The notes below the pieces were generated by a model. That model was not told where the DNA came from, did not search any database, and saw nothing but the letters and a program-made list of their open reading frames with translations. Source: an uncultured bacterium (GTDB taxonomy: Bacteria > Bacillota > Clostridia > Lachnospirales > Lachnospiraceae). From it: a stretch of DNA of 64,000 bases. Shown here one piece after another: positions 16,383 through 25,175 of this stretch. Numbering within the stretch: position 1 is the stretch's first letter; every line of letters starts with the position of its first letter. The position numbers and the translations under genes were made by a program. The stretch is from contig CAMTMP010000004.1 of NCBI GenBank assembly GCA_947073545.1, positions 1 through 64,000 on the forward strand, written 5' to 3'.

Positions 16383-17163
16383 AGCCCCAACCGTTTCTTT
16401 TAAATCCGCTTCGAATCACTAACGATAAAAGAATGATAACGCTGATCCACTGTGATGTCGACAGCGCTCCCAAATGTCCTCTGGCCAAGTCGCCTCTGAA
16501 AAATTCCAGCAAAAATCTGGCGCAGGCATACATCGCCAGATACCTTTCAAAAATTCCAGCTCTCTCATAGTCGTCCGCCTTTTTTAGAAGCATATATATA
16601 AGCGCTCCGAAAATCACCAGATCGGCAATCGCCTCCATCGCCTGAACCGGAAACAGGCGTACACCGTTCGGTGCGTACATAGAGTCCGCGTAGCTTATCC
16701 CTATACACAATCCGGTTTCCTTCCCGTAGCAACAGCCGACGAGCGCGCACCCCACTCTCCCAAGCGCATGCGCCAGCGGCATGGCCGGAGTCAAAAGCGA
16801 AAGTGTATTGACATAGGCAAACGAAAAGTAGCGGGATGCGGTCTTTACGGCGCATACCGCACCGAGCAGTCCGCCGTAAAAAACAAATCCACCGCTTACC
16901 GTGCTACCGAGATACGGCCACCAATCCGCCTCTCCGCTTCCGACGATCCGCACAATGTCCGGAAGCGCAAGCAAAACATAGAGAACCTTTGCCCCTACAA
17001 CCGCTCCCAGCGCAGCCCAGACATAAGTGTAAAAAAGGTCGTCAAAATCCCCGTCTTTCACCCTTGTAATGAAGAACAAATATCCGGTTCCCAGCAGAAA
17101 ACCCGCTGCCCCGCACAGACCGTAGGCGCTTATGTTGTTTAATCCGATTCGTAATTCTTTCAA
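16366..17163 (-). CDS. Lgt-family membrane protein (prolipoprotein diacylglyceryl transferase-like)
   Basis: 265 residues with about seven hydrophobic segments. The family signature region reads ALGRVGCALVGCCYG, a Cys-rich version seen in a Clostridial Lgt-like branch, instead of the canonical GRxGNFxNxE. It may transfer a diacylglyceryl group to lipoprotein cysteines, or a related lipid reaction; the altered signature leaves activity open. The last residues (WGCCKSR) run into the remnant of an XRE gene, so the native C-terminus may have been changed by a deletion. Confidence 0.75.
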   Translation of the reverse strand: MKELRIGLNNISAYGLCGAAGFLLGTGYLFFITRVKDGDFDDLFYTYVWAALGAVVGAKVLYVLLALPDIVRIVGSGEADWWPYLGSTVSGGFVFYGGLLGAVCAVKTASRYFSFAYVNTLSLLTPAMPLAHALGRVGCALVGCCYGKETGLCIGISYADSMYAPNGVRLFPVQAMEAIADLVIFGALIYMLLKKADDYERAGIFERYLAMYACARFLLEFFRGDLARGHLGALSTSQWISVIILLSLVIRSGFKRNGWGCCKSR

Positions 17164-17197
17164 CTCAAGCGATCCTTATCAGCACATCAGCACAGCC

Positions 17198-17497
17198 TTA
17201 GCTCAACGCAGCCGCGGTTCCTAAAACACCCACGCAGGCCACACACGCTACAAAGACAAGTGCGCTGCCGATCACACCGATCAGAGAGCAGACAAAGCCT
17301 GCCGTCCTCATTCCGCCCACAAAACCTGCCTTCTTCGCATTGGATGCACAGATCAGACCGATCACGCCTGTAATAAGACCGATCAGCGCTCCCATTCCAA
17401 AAAACCACGCAACGATAGAAACGATACCTAACACCAGACTGGCAACCGCGGCGCCCTTACCCGGTTCATCCCCGTTTGCATAATTGTTTTCGTTCAT
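17198..17497 (-). CDS. Small DUF4190-like membrane protein (99 aa)
   Basis: Short polar N-terminus (MNENNYANGDEPGKG) then two or three hydrophobic segments (about 15-50 and 60-98) rich in Gly, Ala, Val and Cys, separated by NAKKAGFVGGMR. Similar in plan to the membrane part of the 12946-13470 protein. Function unknown; ends 34 bp before the Lgt-family gene and may be cotranscribed with it. Confidence 0.65.
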   Translation of the reverse strand: MNENNYANGDEPGKGAAVASLVLGIVSIVAWFFGMGALIGLITGVIGLICASNAKKAGFVGGMRTAGFVCSLIGVIGSALVFVACVACVGVLGTAAALS

Positions 17498-17725
17498 TTT
17501 TTCTCTCCCTCATGCTTTATCTTTTTGTTTGCAAGAATAAGTCTATTATACTTGATTTCCAAGAGAAACTCAAATGCAGCCCGGCAGATTTGCCATAGCT
17601 TGCACTCCCCTCTTTCCGACGTCTGCCCAGCCGCAGTGTGGGCTACCCCTACCAGCGGCTCTCCCCTCATATACCCTCATGCGCCGGTAAAATGACTGAT
17701 AAAAATTCATAAAAAAAGTTAGCAA

Positions 17726-18384
17726 CCCCCATTTCAAATGGGGGTTTATTTATAACCCCTCCGGAGTCTGTTACTGGTTCCGCCAGAGGCGGGTTCGCAA
17801 GCACCATTAGTACTGGCTGCCTCCGGCGGAGGCTCTTTTACTTATTGCTTTCCTCCAGCTTATCGTTTTCCTCTTGTTCCCGATTATAATTTCGGGTTGT
17901 TTCCTCATTCACATTTCCCACTGTTGCCACATAATATCCTCTTGCCCACAAATGCCGTTCTCCCCACTTTGTCCGCATCTCCGGGTGTCTGTCATAAAAC
18001 ATCAGTGCACTCTTCCCTTTCAGATATGACATGATTCTGACACACTCATCTTAGGCGGTATTGCTACGTACATATGAATATGATCCACACATACCTTCCC
18101 TTCGATAAGCTGTATTCCCTTCATCTCACATAGCTTTTTGATGATCTCTACTAAGTCCTTTTTATTACTTCCGTACATTACCTTTTTCCGGCACTTCGGA
18201 ATAAACACTATATGATACGTGCAATTCCACCGTGTATGTTGTATACTTTGATTATCCATTCATGGATACCTCCTTTGATTTTTGTCGTGGCTGCGAACCC
18301 ACTTCATTATATCATTGGAGGTTTTTTCTGGTGTTCTAGGCAACGCTACTGCTTATTCCATTCTCCCCATCTCAGATGGGAGAT
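17726..18384 (-). mobile_element. Decayed IS200/IS605-type insertion sequence
   Basis: A single frameshifted TnpA gene flanked by subterminal hairpins: AACCCCCATTT with AAATGGGGGTT at 17726-17748 on one side, and a CTCCCATCT/AGATGGGGAG dyad near 18360-18384 on the other. About 660 bp fits IS200 elements, which carry only tnpA. Exact ends are not fixed because IS200 elements lack terminal inverted repeats and target duplications. Confidence 0.6.
17838..18259 (-). pseudogene. tnpA: IS200-type Y1 transposase TnpA, frameshifted
   Basis: The first segment (18259-18020) has the HUH motif in VDHIHMYVAI and the basic stretch CTYHIVFIPKCRKK. The second segment (from about 18032 to 17838) continues with SYLKGKSALMFYDRHPE and the Tyr-bearing helix GYYVATVGNVNEETTRNY. 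The two are in different frames; a missing base near 18030 (GTGTCAGAATCATG) explains the break. Together they give nearly a full-length transposase. A good SD (AAGGAGG) precedes the start. Inactive unless rescued by frameshifting. Confidence 0.85.
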
Positions 18385-18410
18385 TAAAATACGTTTCCAT
18401 TAATTTTCTG

Positions 18411-18566
18411 TTACTCATAGGGTTCCTGATAATAGTGATCCAGATCAAGACTTTCGTTCTGATAAAGGAGAATTTTCCGTTTATCAAATATCTCACTTAA
18501 AGCAGGCATATCTTCGCCTCCATCTTTATCTAAGTATTTTCGATGTGGAACCGGGTAATTTCGCAC
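18411..18566 (-). pseudogene. Short orphan coding fragment (51 codons)
   Basis: Minus-strand frame with protein-like composition: VRNYPVPHRKYLDKDG, then EDMPALSEIFDKRKI and DLDHYYQEPYE before the stop. It begins with a GTG without SD, and an in-frame stop lies just upstream. It reads like the C-terminal end of a lost gene next to the IS200 element. Family not recognised. Confidence 0.35.
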
Positions 18567-18599
18567 TCATATTTGAATGGCATAATTTCAGCCACTACG

Positions 18600-19952
18600 T
18601 TATTTATTCTCGTAGTATCGCAGATTTTTGGTTTTTCCTTTTTTAATCAGTACACCATCATGAGTTAACTCTCGCAAAAGCAGGATTGCCGTAGATTGGG
18701 ACACACCAAGCTCCATTTCTATATCGCTGCGAACGATAGAACCTTTACTGCGACACAGTTTTAGGACAGCATTAATTCGTTCTTCTTTTTTTGTCACACT
18801 GGTAAAACAACTCGTTTTTCGGTTATTCAGAGCTTTTTGTTCCTTTGCGTGGAAATTGGTATTAGGAAGTGTAATCTTAAAAGCATTACTTGTTGTTTCG
18901 ATTATAGGTTTTACAGCATAATCATCGTAACACTCATTGATTTTAAGAATTCCTGTACCATATGCTTCAATCAGTCGCAAACGATAGAAAATATTAGCTA
19001 AATACTGATTGCGCAATACAGATACCCCCAGCTTCACGTCATCCAATGTAATTCCTTTTACCAAACCGCCGATTGTTACAAATTCAATTCGGTCTTCAAA
19101 AATACTGATAAGAGTGGCATCGCTGAAAGAATAGTCCCGATGAACTATAGCATTCAGCAGCGCCTCACGGATTGCCTCTGAAGGATAATCCCGCATATCT
19201 AAGCGGTCCAGTCCTGAAAATTCTGCCCGGGTACGATTGTAACGGTCAATATAATCGAAGGCTTCCTCCAACTGCTCCAAAAGAGAACCTGACAGTTCCC
19301 GGCGGTCCTTGAATACAGATTTTTTACTGCCCTCAAATACAGCCAGTTTAATCATATGCGTACACTGTTCAGACAGCAAAAATGCCAGATTAGTGTACAT
19401 ATCATCATCACCAATCAAATGGAGCGTACGCATTTGGGCTTTTCCAAACTCTACCTTCCGTTTTTTAAAGAAGTCAGCAGACTTATCAAAAGTAAGATTC
19501 TGATCAAGAGAACGGACTGTCTCATAACTGTCACCACCGGTTTCTTTGATCATATTCAGGATGGCAGTATCTGTTGCCGGAACTGTCGATGCTCCCTGAC
19601 GAACATAAACACCCTCCGGACGAATTCCTTTTCCTTTCAGATAATACGGTCTTGCCGTACCGCGCTGGACAGTTACACATACAATGGACTTTTCATCCAT
19701 GACATCATTACGACATTCCACAAACATAGTAATATCTGGCCGCACAGCATCCCTAACTGCATTGGTTACACGCAACATAGTATCATCAACATTATCGACA
19801 CCACAAGCTGTTCCATCGTCGTTCACTCCGATATAAAGTGTACCGCCGTCACAGTTTGCAAATGCAACAATCGTATTTTTGATATCTTCAACATATTCTC
19901 GCTTGAATTCAGTTGCTTTGTTTTCTACGAACACAAAATATCCTCCAACCAA
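18600..19952 (-). CDS. AlbA_2/Schlafen-domain ATP-binding protein with C-terminal winged helix
   Basis: 450 residues. The N-terminal AlbA_2 domain (about 10-130: ENKATEFKREY, GGTLYIGVNDDG, then EGVYVRQGAST) is followed by a HATPase-like divergent AAA_4 region (about 240-370: YPSEAIREALLNAIVHRDYS, EAYGTGILKI) and a C-terminal winged helix (about 390-448). Such proteins are thought to be transcription regulators or defence-associated nucleic-acid-binding proteins, and are common in accessory regions. It lies beside a broken IS200 element and a gene fragment, consistent with horizontal gain. The AT-rich upstream region (19953-20220) shows no other gene. Confidence 0.85.
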   Translation of the reverse strand: MVGGYFVFVENKATEFKREYVEDIKNTIVAFANCDGGTLYIGVNDDGTACGVDNVDDTMLRVTNAVRDAVRPDITMFVECRNDVMDEKSIVCVTVQRGTARPYYLKGKGIRPEGVYVRQGASTVPATDTAILNMIKETGGDSYETVRSLDQNLTFDKSADFFKKRKVEFGKAQMRTLHLIGDDDMYTNLAFLLSEQCTHMIKLAVFEGSKKSVFKDRRELSGSLLEQLEEAFDYIDRYNRTRAEFSGLDRLDMRDYPSEAIREALLNAIVHRDYSFSDATLISIFEDRIEFVTIGGLVKGITLDDVKLGVSVLRNQYLANIFYRLRLIEAYGTGILKINECYDDYAVKPIIETTSNAFKITLPNTNFHAKEQKALNNRKTSCFTSVTKKEERINAVLKLCRSKGSIVRSDIEMELGVSQSTAILLLRELTHDGVLIKKGKTKNLRYYENK

Positions 19953-20225
19953 TTCTAATCATATTCTAATCTAATAATAATTATTATAATCATTTTTTAA
20001 TTATTTACAAGTAGAATCTGATTTTTTATGATAAAATGGATCAATTCCCTTTACAAATGTATTTAGCGAACACATGAAAATGCTCTGCTGAATTTTCAAA
20101 TATGCCCCTCAAAAATGTTCTGGTGATTTTGTCCGCTTTTAGTTGATACTTAATACTTATGAATTTGATATACGGTCAAAAAGAACTAAGGAGGCAAACC
20201 AGAATATCAAAAAACGTATAATAAA

Positions 20226-20265
20226 AGCACTTTATTCGACACCATACATCACAAAATAAAGCGCC
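20226..20265 (-). terminator. Probable terminator of the S8 protease gene
   Basis: Minus strand arms GGCGCTTTATT and AATAAAGTGCT (one G-U pair) with an 18-nt loop, followed by TTTATTATA. It lies about 25-65 bp after the protease stop codon. Confidence 0.55.
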
Positions 20266-20290
20266 TATTATCCCAAAATCCCCCTCATTT

Positions 20291-22093
20291 CTACCTCGGC
20301 AAACTATTTTCGACACAAATCGCCCCATACCCCACCCTCGCATCCGGATACTCCGCCACCCCTCGGATCGGCTTCGCGCCTTTCCTCAAATATGCCTTCA
20401 CCTTCTCTCCGTACAGATAGGGGTCATTGCCCATCACAATTCCCCACTGCATCAGAACGGCGGCAGCGCCGGTCACAAAAGGTGTGGCAAAGGACGTGCC
20501 CGTCACAGGCGAATAGCCGCCATCCCTGTTGGGCGCCATGACGCCCACCCCCGGCGCCACCAGATCCGGCTTCACAAAAGTGTCCGAAGTACGGCTGTTT
20601 ACCTGATCCTGATAAAGATATCCCCTGCCGGAAAAGTCCGCGTAAGACTCATATACCGGATCATATGCCCCCACCGTCACCACCTTCATCGCTGTAGAAG
20701 GAATCGTGAGCGTCACATCCGGCGTGGTTCTGGCAAAACGGGTGTCTGCACTGCGAACGGTTTCCGAGGGGAGATAGAAGGTATAGTTGCCGGTAACAAT
20801 CCGCAGCGGCCATAGTGTAAATGTCCATACGCCCCGGTCCAGATACAGGCTGCCCTCCGCCGGGAGAAAATCGAAATAAAGCTCCTGCGCCGTCATATAA
20901 GGCGCAGGCTCTCCGTTATAGAATAGAATCTCCGTCTTTTGCAGCCGAAAAGTCTGTTTACCGGATCGGTCAGTATCCACCTGAAAAGTCTCCCCGGAGG
21001 GCGACAGAACTGTCACCATGTAGCGGTCAGCATACTCCTTCCACAGCTGCACATTCAGTCCTCTTTCGTAGGCTCCCACAGTCATTTCCACGCTTCTGCC
21101 CCGGTTCGTGACATCTGTGTCTATTCTATTGACCAAATTAGTTACATCACTGCTGCTACGTACCTGCTGCCGCAGGCTCCCGCCCACATGCCCCCCGGAA
21201 GCGCCTTCATTTCCACTGCCCACGCAGATCACACTTCGCCCGATTTCCGAAACATTGTCTATAAACCGCTCCAGCAGCGACGTTCCGTTATGGGCACCGT
21301 AGGTATTTCCGAAACTCAGATTGACGGCAATCGGCATGGCAAGCTCCACCGCCTTTTTGACCACATAGGTCAGTGCCCGCATCAGTTCCGTCGTTCTCGG
21401 AAAGGAATCCGCCCTTGGCGCCCCAAGCCGCACGATGATCAGTTCGCTCTCTCTGGCAACGCCCGCATAGATAGGTCCGCCATCCCCTCCGTTTCCCGTG
21501 GCGATCCCCGCCACTGCCGTTCCGTGCCCGCTGGTATCTATACTTGGCACAAGCTGCTCGGCCGCCTGCCTGCTGCCCGTCTGAAGCGCCTCATTGATCT
21601 GCGCCGCGTCAAATTCCCTGCCCAGCACCTGATCCCAGAGATACCGGATTCGGGTCGTGCCATCGGCATTTCGAAAATCCCGGTTATAGTAGCTGATCCC
21701 AGAGTCTATGACCGCCACCAGAACACCTTTTCCCGTAAGCGTCTCAAACACCTGGCTGCCTGGCGCAAAGCAGGAGGCTGTGTTTCCTGTCAGGTCGGAG
21801 AAAAAAAGCCGCTTCGGTTTCTCCACATACTCGATCTGTTCCGCCTCCGACAGCCGCTCCATCTCCGACTCCGGTACCGTGAGAATGGCATATCCCGCAA
21901 TCATCTCTTCCACCAATATCCCCCTCTCCGAAAGTTCCCGCAGGGAACCGTGATACTTTACAATCACCTCCCATGTTTTTTCCTGCACATCATAACCCAC
22001 ATTTAATTCCAGCGATCTTTCTCTCTCTCCGGGCGCTGTGTCAAGCGCCAGATTTAACAGGTTTTCATTCTTCTGAGAATCCATTTTTACCAC
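20291..22093 (-). CDS. S8 family subtilisin-like serine protease (Csp-like)
   Basis: 600 residues without signal peptide. The triad is intact: D130 in VAVIDSGIS, H190 in TSGHGTAVAG and S534 in TGTSFATP. An N-terminal prodomain-like region (1-100) and an inserted beta domain between His and Ser are typical of the Csp group of Clostridia, some of which process the germination hydrolase pro-SleC. Cytosolic or spore-associated action is inferred from the family. The first codon may be GTG (22093) or the ATG at 22084; neither has a good SD. It is divergent from the AraC gene. Confidence 0.88.
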   Translation of the reverse strand: MVKMDSQKNENLLNLALDTAPGERERSLELNVGYDVQEKTWEVIVKYHGSLRELSERGILVEEMIAGYAILTVPESEMERLSEAEQIEYVEKPKRLFFSDLTGNTASCFAPGSQVFETLTGKGVLVAVIDSGISYYNRDFRNADGTTRIRYLWDQVLGREFDAAQINEALQTGSRQAAEQLVPSIDTSGHGTAVAGIATGNGGDGGPIYAGVARESELIIVRLGAPRADSFPRTTELMRALTYVVKKAVELAMPIAVNLSFGNTYGAHNGTSLLERFIDNVSEIGRSVICVGSGNEGASGGHVGGSLRQQVRSSSDVTNLVNRIDTDVTNRGRSVEMTVGAYERGLNVQLWKEYADRYMVTVLSPSGETFQVDTDRSGKQTFRLQKTEILFYNGEPAPYMTAQELYFDFLPAEGSLYLDRGVWTFTLWPLRIVTGNYTFYLPSETVRSADTRFARTTPDVTLTIPSTAMKVVTVGAYDPVYESYADFSGRGYLYQDQVNSRTSDTFVKPDLVAPGVGVMAPNRDGGYSPVTGTSFATPFVTGAAAVLMQWGIVMGNDPYLYGEKVKAYLRKGAKPIRGVAEYPDARVGYGAICVENSLPR

Positions 22094-22135
22094 GCTAAAA
22101 TAGTTTTATAATATAGTATTAATTATGAGATATAT

Positions 22136-22164
22136 TTGACCACACCCTATATGCATGCTAATAT
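22136..22164 (+). promoter_or_regulatory. Sigma-A promoter of the AraC-family gene
   Basis: TTGACC (22136-22141), 17-nt spacer, TAATAT (22159-22164). Leader of about 95 nt to the ATG at 22264. Confidence 0.7.
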
Positions 22165-22263
22165 ATTTTTATAGAAAATTTTCTACCCTTCCGAGGCAAT
22201 GCGGTGGGCAGATGTTTTTCTACCGGAACTCATACTTGAAATGCAAAAGAGGAGAGAGAAACT

Positions 22264-23262
22264 ATGAATCCCATATATACGACTGCCCCTGAAAATACTG
22301 CCGTTACAAAGACCCCGAGACAGGATTCTCTGGAAACCTATGACAATCTCTATGAAAAAAAGGATTACGGCACACTGGACTATCCGGTCAACGCCCGCTA
22401 TCTGGATCTTCATAAATCTTACCTGAATTGGATCCGCTGGCACTGGCACGAAGAGATGGAAATTCTCATCGTCGATCAGGGCGTCGCGGAAGTTTCCACC
22501 GACGACGACACGTACCAGATCAGACCCGGACAGGGACTTATCATAAACCAGAATGTCATGCACTGTATTCACGCACAAGACAAGAAGCAGTGCACCTTTC
22601 ATTCCCTTGTCTTTCACCCTGACTACATTTTCGGGCATAAAAGCAACTATCTGCAAGCGCAGTATCTACTGCCGATGCAGAACTACCAGCTATTTAAGGT
22701 CTTTCTTCTGGATGAGAGTGCGCCCTGGCATGAGCGCATCCTGCAAAATCTGACCGATGTAATCGAGGTCAACATGACCAGACAATTCGGCTATGAAATC
22801 GCCACCAAGGGTTATCTGTGTCATTTTTGGGCCGAGCTGCTGCGCCAGCTCCCACAGACGGAAAGCACCGCTCCCCCACGCATACCACAGGATGAACAGC
22901 GTGTCAAGGAAGCCATGCTTTATATCCGGACTCATCACGCACAACCTCTGACTTTACAGGAAATTGCCGACAGCATCCACGTGAGCAAAAGCGAGTGCTG
23001 CCGCTGTTTTTCGCGAACCCTGCAGATGAGTCCCTTTGAATATTTGATGAAATACCGGATTTATGAATCCACCAAAAAACTGATGGACCCCGAACAAACT
23101 TTCAGTTCCATCGCGGATCTTGCACTCTCCGTTGGTTTCAACAATACCAGCTACTATAATAAGCTCTTTAAAAAGTTTCTCGGCTGTACACCCACGTATT
23201 ACCGAACGCATAAGGTGCTGCATCAAGAGCCGGAACGAGGTACGTTGTCCTACTTCCTCTAA
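22264..23262 (+). CDS. AraC-family transcriptional regulator with cupin sensor domain
   Basis: 332 residues: N-terminal cupin domain (about 50-150: WHWHEEMEILIVDQG, GQGLIINQNVMHCI) that in relatives binds sugars or other small ligands, and a C-terminal AraC pair of helix-turn-helix motifs (about 215-315: LQEIADSIHVSKSECCRCF, SVGFNNTSYYNKLFKKF, GCTPTYYR). Start supported by GAGGAGAGA 10 nt upstream and an upstream promoter. No sugar gene adjoins in the same direction, so its regulon is not evident. Confidence 0.9.
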   Translation: MNPIYTTAPENTAVTKTPRQDSLETYDNLYEKKDYGTLDYPVNARYLDLHKSYLNWIRWHWHEEMEILIVDQGVAEVSTDDDTYQIRPGQGLIINQNVMHCIHAQDKKQCTFHSLVFHPDYIFGHKSNYLQAQYLLPMQNYQLFKVFLLDESAPWHERILQNLTDVIEVNMTRQFGYEIATKGYLCHFWAELLRQLPQTESTAPPRIPQDEQRVKEAMLYIRTHHAQPLTLQEIADSIHVSKSECCRCFSRTLQMSPFEYLMKYRIYESTKKLMDPEQTFSSIADLALSVGFNNTSYYNKLFKKFLGCTPTYYRTHKVLHQEPERGTLSYFL

Positions 23263-23313
23263 GTTATATTTATTTTTCATAAGCACAATATATCTATTAT
23301 ATGCAAAATATAA

Positions 23314-23342
23314 TTGACACTGCATGCCCATCATGTTATTCT
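23314..23342 (+). promoter_or_regulatory. Sigma-A promoter of the XRE/DUF6773-like operon
   Basis: TTGACA (23314-23319), 17-nt spacer, TATTCT (23337-23342). A small dyad ACAGG-CATT-CCTGT follows downstream and could be an operator for the encoded XRE regulator. Confidence 0.75.
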
Positions 23343-23407
23343 GTGGATAACAGACAACAGGCATTCCTGTCTGCCGAAACGCCAAGAAAGGAGGCAGGTA
23401 TCTATTT

Positions 23408-23620
23408 ATGAAAAATCTGAGATTGAAACTTGCTCGCATGGAAAAAGACATGTCCCAGACCGAACTGGCGAAACGGGTCGGTGTCACCAGGCAGACCATC
23501 GGTATGGTAGAATCCGGTGATTATAACCCGACCTTAAATCTGTGTATTCAGATCTGCAGAGAACTGGGCAAAACATTAAATGATTTATTCTGGGAGGAAA
23601 ACGATGATGAAGTGGTTTAG
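23408..23620 (+). CDS. Small XRE-family regulator (70 aa)
   Basis: A minimal HTH protein (LKLARMEKDMSQTELAKRVG, TRQTIGMVESG, ICRELGKTLNDLFW), of the YozG-like type that is almost always coupled to a downstream membrane protein. SD AAAGGAGG lies upstream. The downstream gene starts inside its 3' end (17-bp overlap), indicating translational coupling. Confidence 0.9.
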   Translation: MKNLRLKLARMEKDMSQTELAKRVGVTRQTIGMVESGDYNPTLNLCIQICRELGKTLNDLFWEENDDEVV

Positions 23621-24086
23621 CAAGAAAAATAATCTGGATGAAATGCAGGAATTACAGCTTTTGAAAATAGAAAGCAGAGGCTTCTGGATCGGATTTATCG
23701 GTCTGGCTGCCGCCATAGCAGTACAGGCATTTCTATATGGTGTAAACTCCGCAGGAGATATGTTCTTGGGTGAATTTATTGTGTTCTTGTGTATGGGTCT
23801 GTATCTGATCGGAAACTGCCTGCGCAACGGCATCTGGGACAGACATCTGAAAGCGACTCCGGCAGTCAACATCGGATTAAGCCTGCTTGCCGCAGCGGTA
23901 ACAGCCCTATTTAATGCCATCCTCTCCTACCGCAATTTCCAGAACGTATCCGCCGCATTTTCCGTCTTTATCACACGCTTCCTCATGATCAGCATAGTGC
24001 TTTCGGTCACTCTGACCCTTTGTTCCGCTCTTTACCGCCGGAGAAGAAAACATCTGGAAGAAGAAAGCGATGACATCGAAAGCTGA
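23604..24086 (+). CDS. Four-helix membrane protein (DUF6773-like), partner of the XRE regulator
   Basis: 160 residues counted from the ATGATG overlapping the XRE gene end, where GGAGGAAAACG gives an SD. After a polar start (FSKKNNLDEMQELQLLKIE) come four hydrophobic segments (about 25-45, 50-70, 88-108, 120-145) and a charged tail. Relatives occur in XRE/membrane-protein pairs of Lachnospiraceae; family assignment is tentative and function is unknown. The CPBP protease gene follows after 100 bp. Confidence 0.7.
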   Translation: MMKWFSKKNNLDEMQELQLLKIESRGFWIGFIGLAAAIAVQAFLYGVNSAGDMFLGEFIVFLCMGLYLIGNCLRNGIWDRHLKATPAVNIGLSLLAAAVTALFNAILSYRNFQNVSAAFSVFITRFLMISIVLSVTLTLCSALYRRRRKHLEEESDDIES

Positions 24087-24186
24087 ACGAAACAGCGCGT
24101 ACTCTTAGGATTAGACAAAAGATGCCCTCGCCAATCGCCAAACCGACTCATAAAATGAAATAGAAAAGATAAAGGAGAAAAAACAA

Positions 24187-25113
24187 ATGAACACAAACAC
24201 ATACAAAAAGGACTTTTCAAAAATCGGCATCCGGATGCTCATCAGCACTGCTATCATCATCCTCCTGCAGCTCGGCGTACAAACCTTTGCCCTCGCACTT
24301 TTTCCCAAATGGCAGGAAAATATCGACATCCTGTTTACCGTGTCTATGGCGCCTCTCTTCGTGCTGGGTTACCCGATTTCCTTTGTTCTGATGCGGAATA
24401 AGGAGGTGCCCTCCATCGAAAAACATCACATGAGCGCGGGACAGCTTGTGGTTTCCTTTCTGATCTGCTACGGTCTTTTGATCATCGGAAACCTGATCGG
24501 TCTCGGACTCACCGCAGGTATCAGTCTGCTCAAAGGTTCCCCGGTACAAAATGCGCTCCTGAACGTAGTCTCTGGCGGCTCCATCTGGGTTACCGCCATC
24601 TTCACGGTACTGTGCGCCCCTGTTTTTGAGGAAATTCTGTTCCGTAAACTGCTTTGTGATAAGATTATCAAATATGGAGAAGGCTGCACGGTCGTGCTCT
24701 CCGGCCTGATCTTCGGCCTGTTCCACATGAACTTTAACCAGTTTTTTTACGCATCCTTTTTAGGTTGCTTTCTCGCCTTTATCTACGTGAAGACAGGCAA
24801 TATCAAATATACGATCCTGCTTCATATGATCGTAAACTTCTTCGGAACCGTTCTGGGCGGCATGCTCTTTAAGCTTGATCCGATGAAGCCCTCTACCGTC
24901 ATCATCTCTACAGTCTACTCCCTGTGCGTCTTCGCCATGGTAATCGCAGGCATCATACTTCTCATCGTGAAGCGCCGTGCCATGGCACTAAAGCCGGGTG
25001 AAATTGTCATAGAAAAGGGACAGCGTTTCAAGACCGTGATCCTGAATGTAGGAATGGTGCTGTACTGCCTTGTCTTTCTGGGAATTATGCTCTGGCAGGC
25101 TTTCCTTGTCTGA
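24187..25113 (+). CDS. CPBP-family intramembrane glutamic endopeptidase
   Basis: 308 residues, about eight membrane segments. The CPBP (CAAX protease/bacteriocin-processing) motifs are intact: E148-E149-x3-R153 in FEEILFRKLL, F-x3-H180 in FGLFHMN, and H213-x3-N217. These proteases act on membrane-associated substrates, often in peptide maturation, immunity or signalling. SD AAAGGAG precedes the ATG. It is third in a run with the XRE regulator and the DUF6773-like membrane protein, so all may be co-regulated. Confidence 0.88.
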   Translation: MNTNTYKKDFSKIGIRMLISTAIIILLQLGVQTFALALFPKWQENIDILFTVSMAPLFVLGYPISFVLMRNKEVPSIEKHHMSAGQLVVSFLICYGLLIIGNLIGLGLTAGISLLKGSPVQNALLNVVSGGSIWVTAIFTVLCAPVFEEILFRKLLCDKIIKYGEGCTVVLSGLIFGLFHMNFNQFFYASFLGCFLAFIYVKTGNIKYTILLHMIVNFFGTVLGGMLFKLDPMKPSTVIISTVYSLCVFAMVIAGIILLIVKRRAMALKPGEIVIEKGQRFKTVILNVGMVLYCLVFLGIMLWQAFLV

Positions 25114-25141
25114 CAGATTCGGTTTGACCTGCAGTTCTTTC

Positions 25142-25175
25142 CGATACCGGCAGGGCGCTCACCTTGCCGGTATCG
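25142..25175. terminator. Bidirectional terminator between convergent genes
   Basis: CGATACCGGCA (25142-25152) pairs perfectly with TGCCGGTATCG (25165-25175). On the plus strand it is followed by TTAATTT. The last codons of the 25159-25929 gene lie within it. Confidence 0.7.

Noticed and set aside
20939..22006. Long plus-strand open frame (355 codons) opposite the S8 protease
   Set aside because: It mirrors the protease coding sequence, has a Pro/Arg/His-rich unnatural composition, and lacks an SD. The protease has all catalytic motifs.
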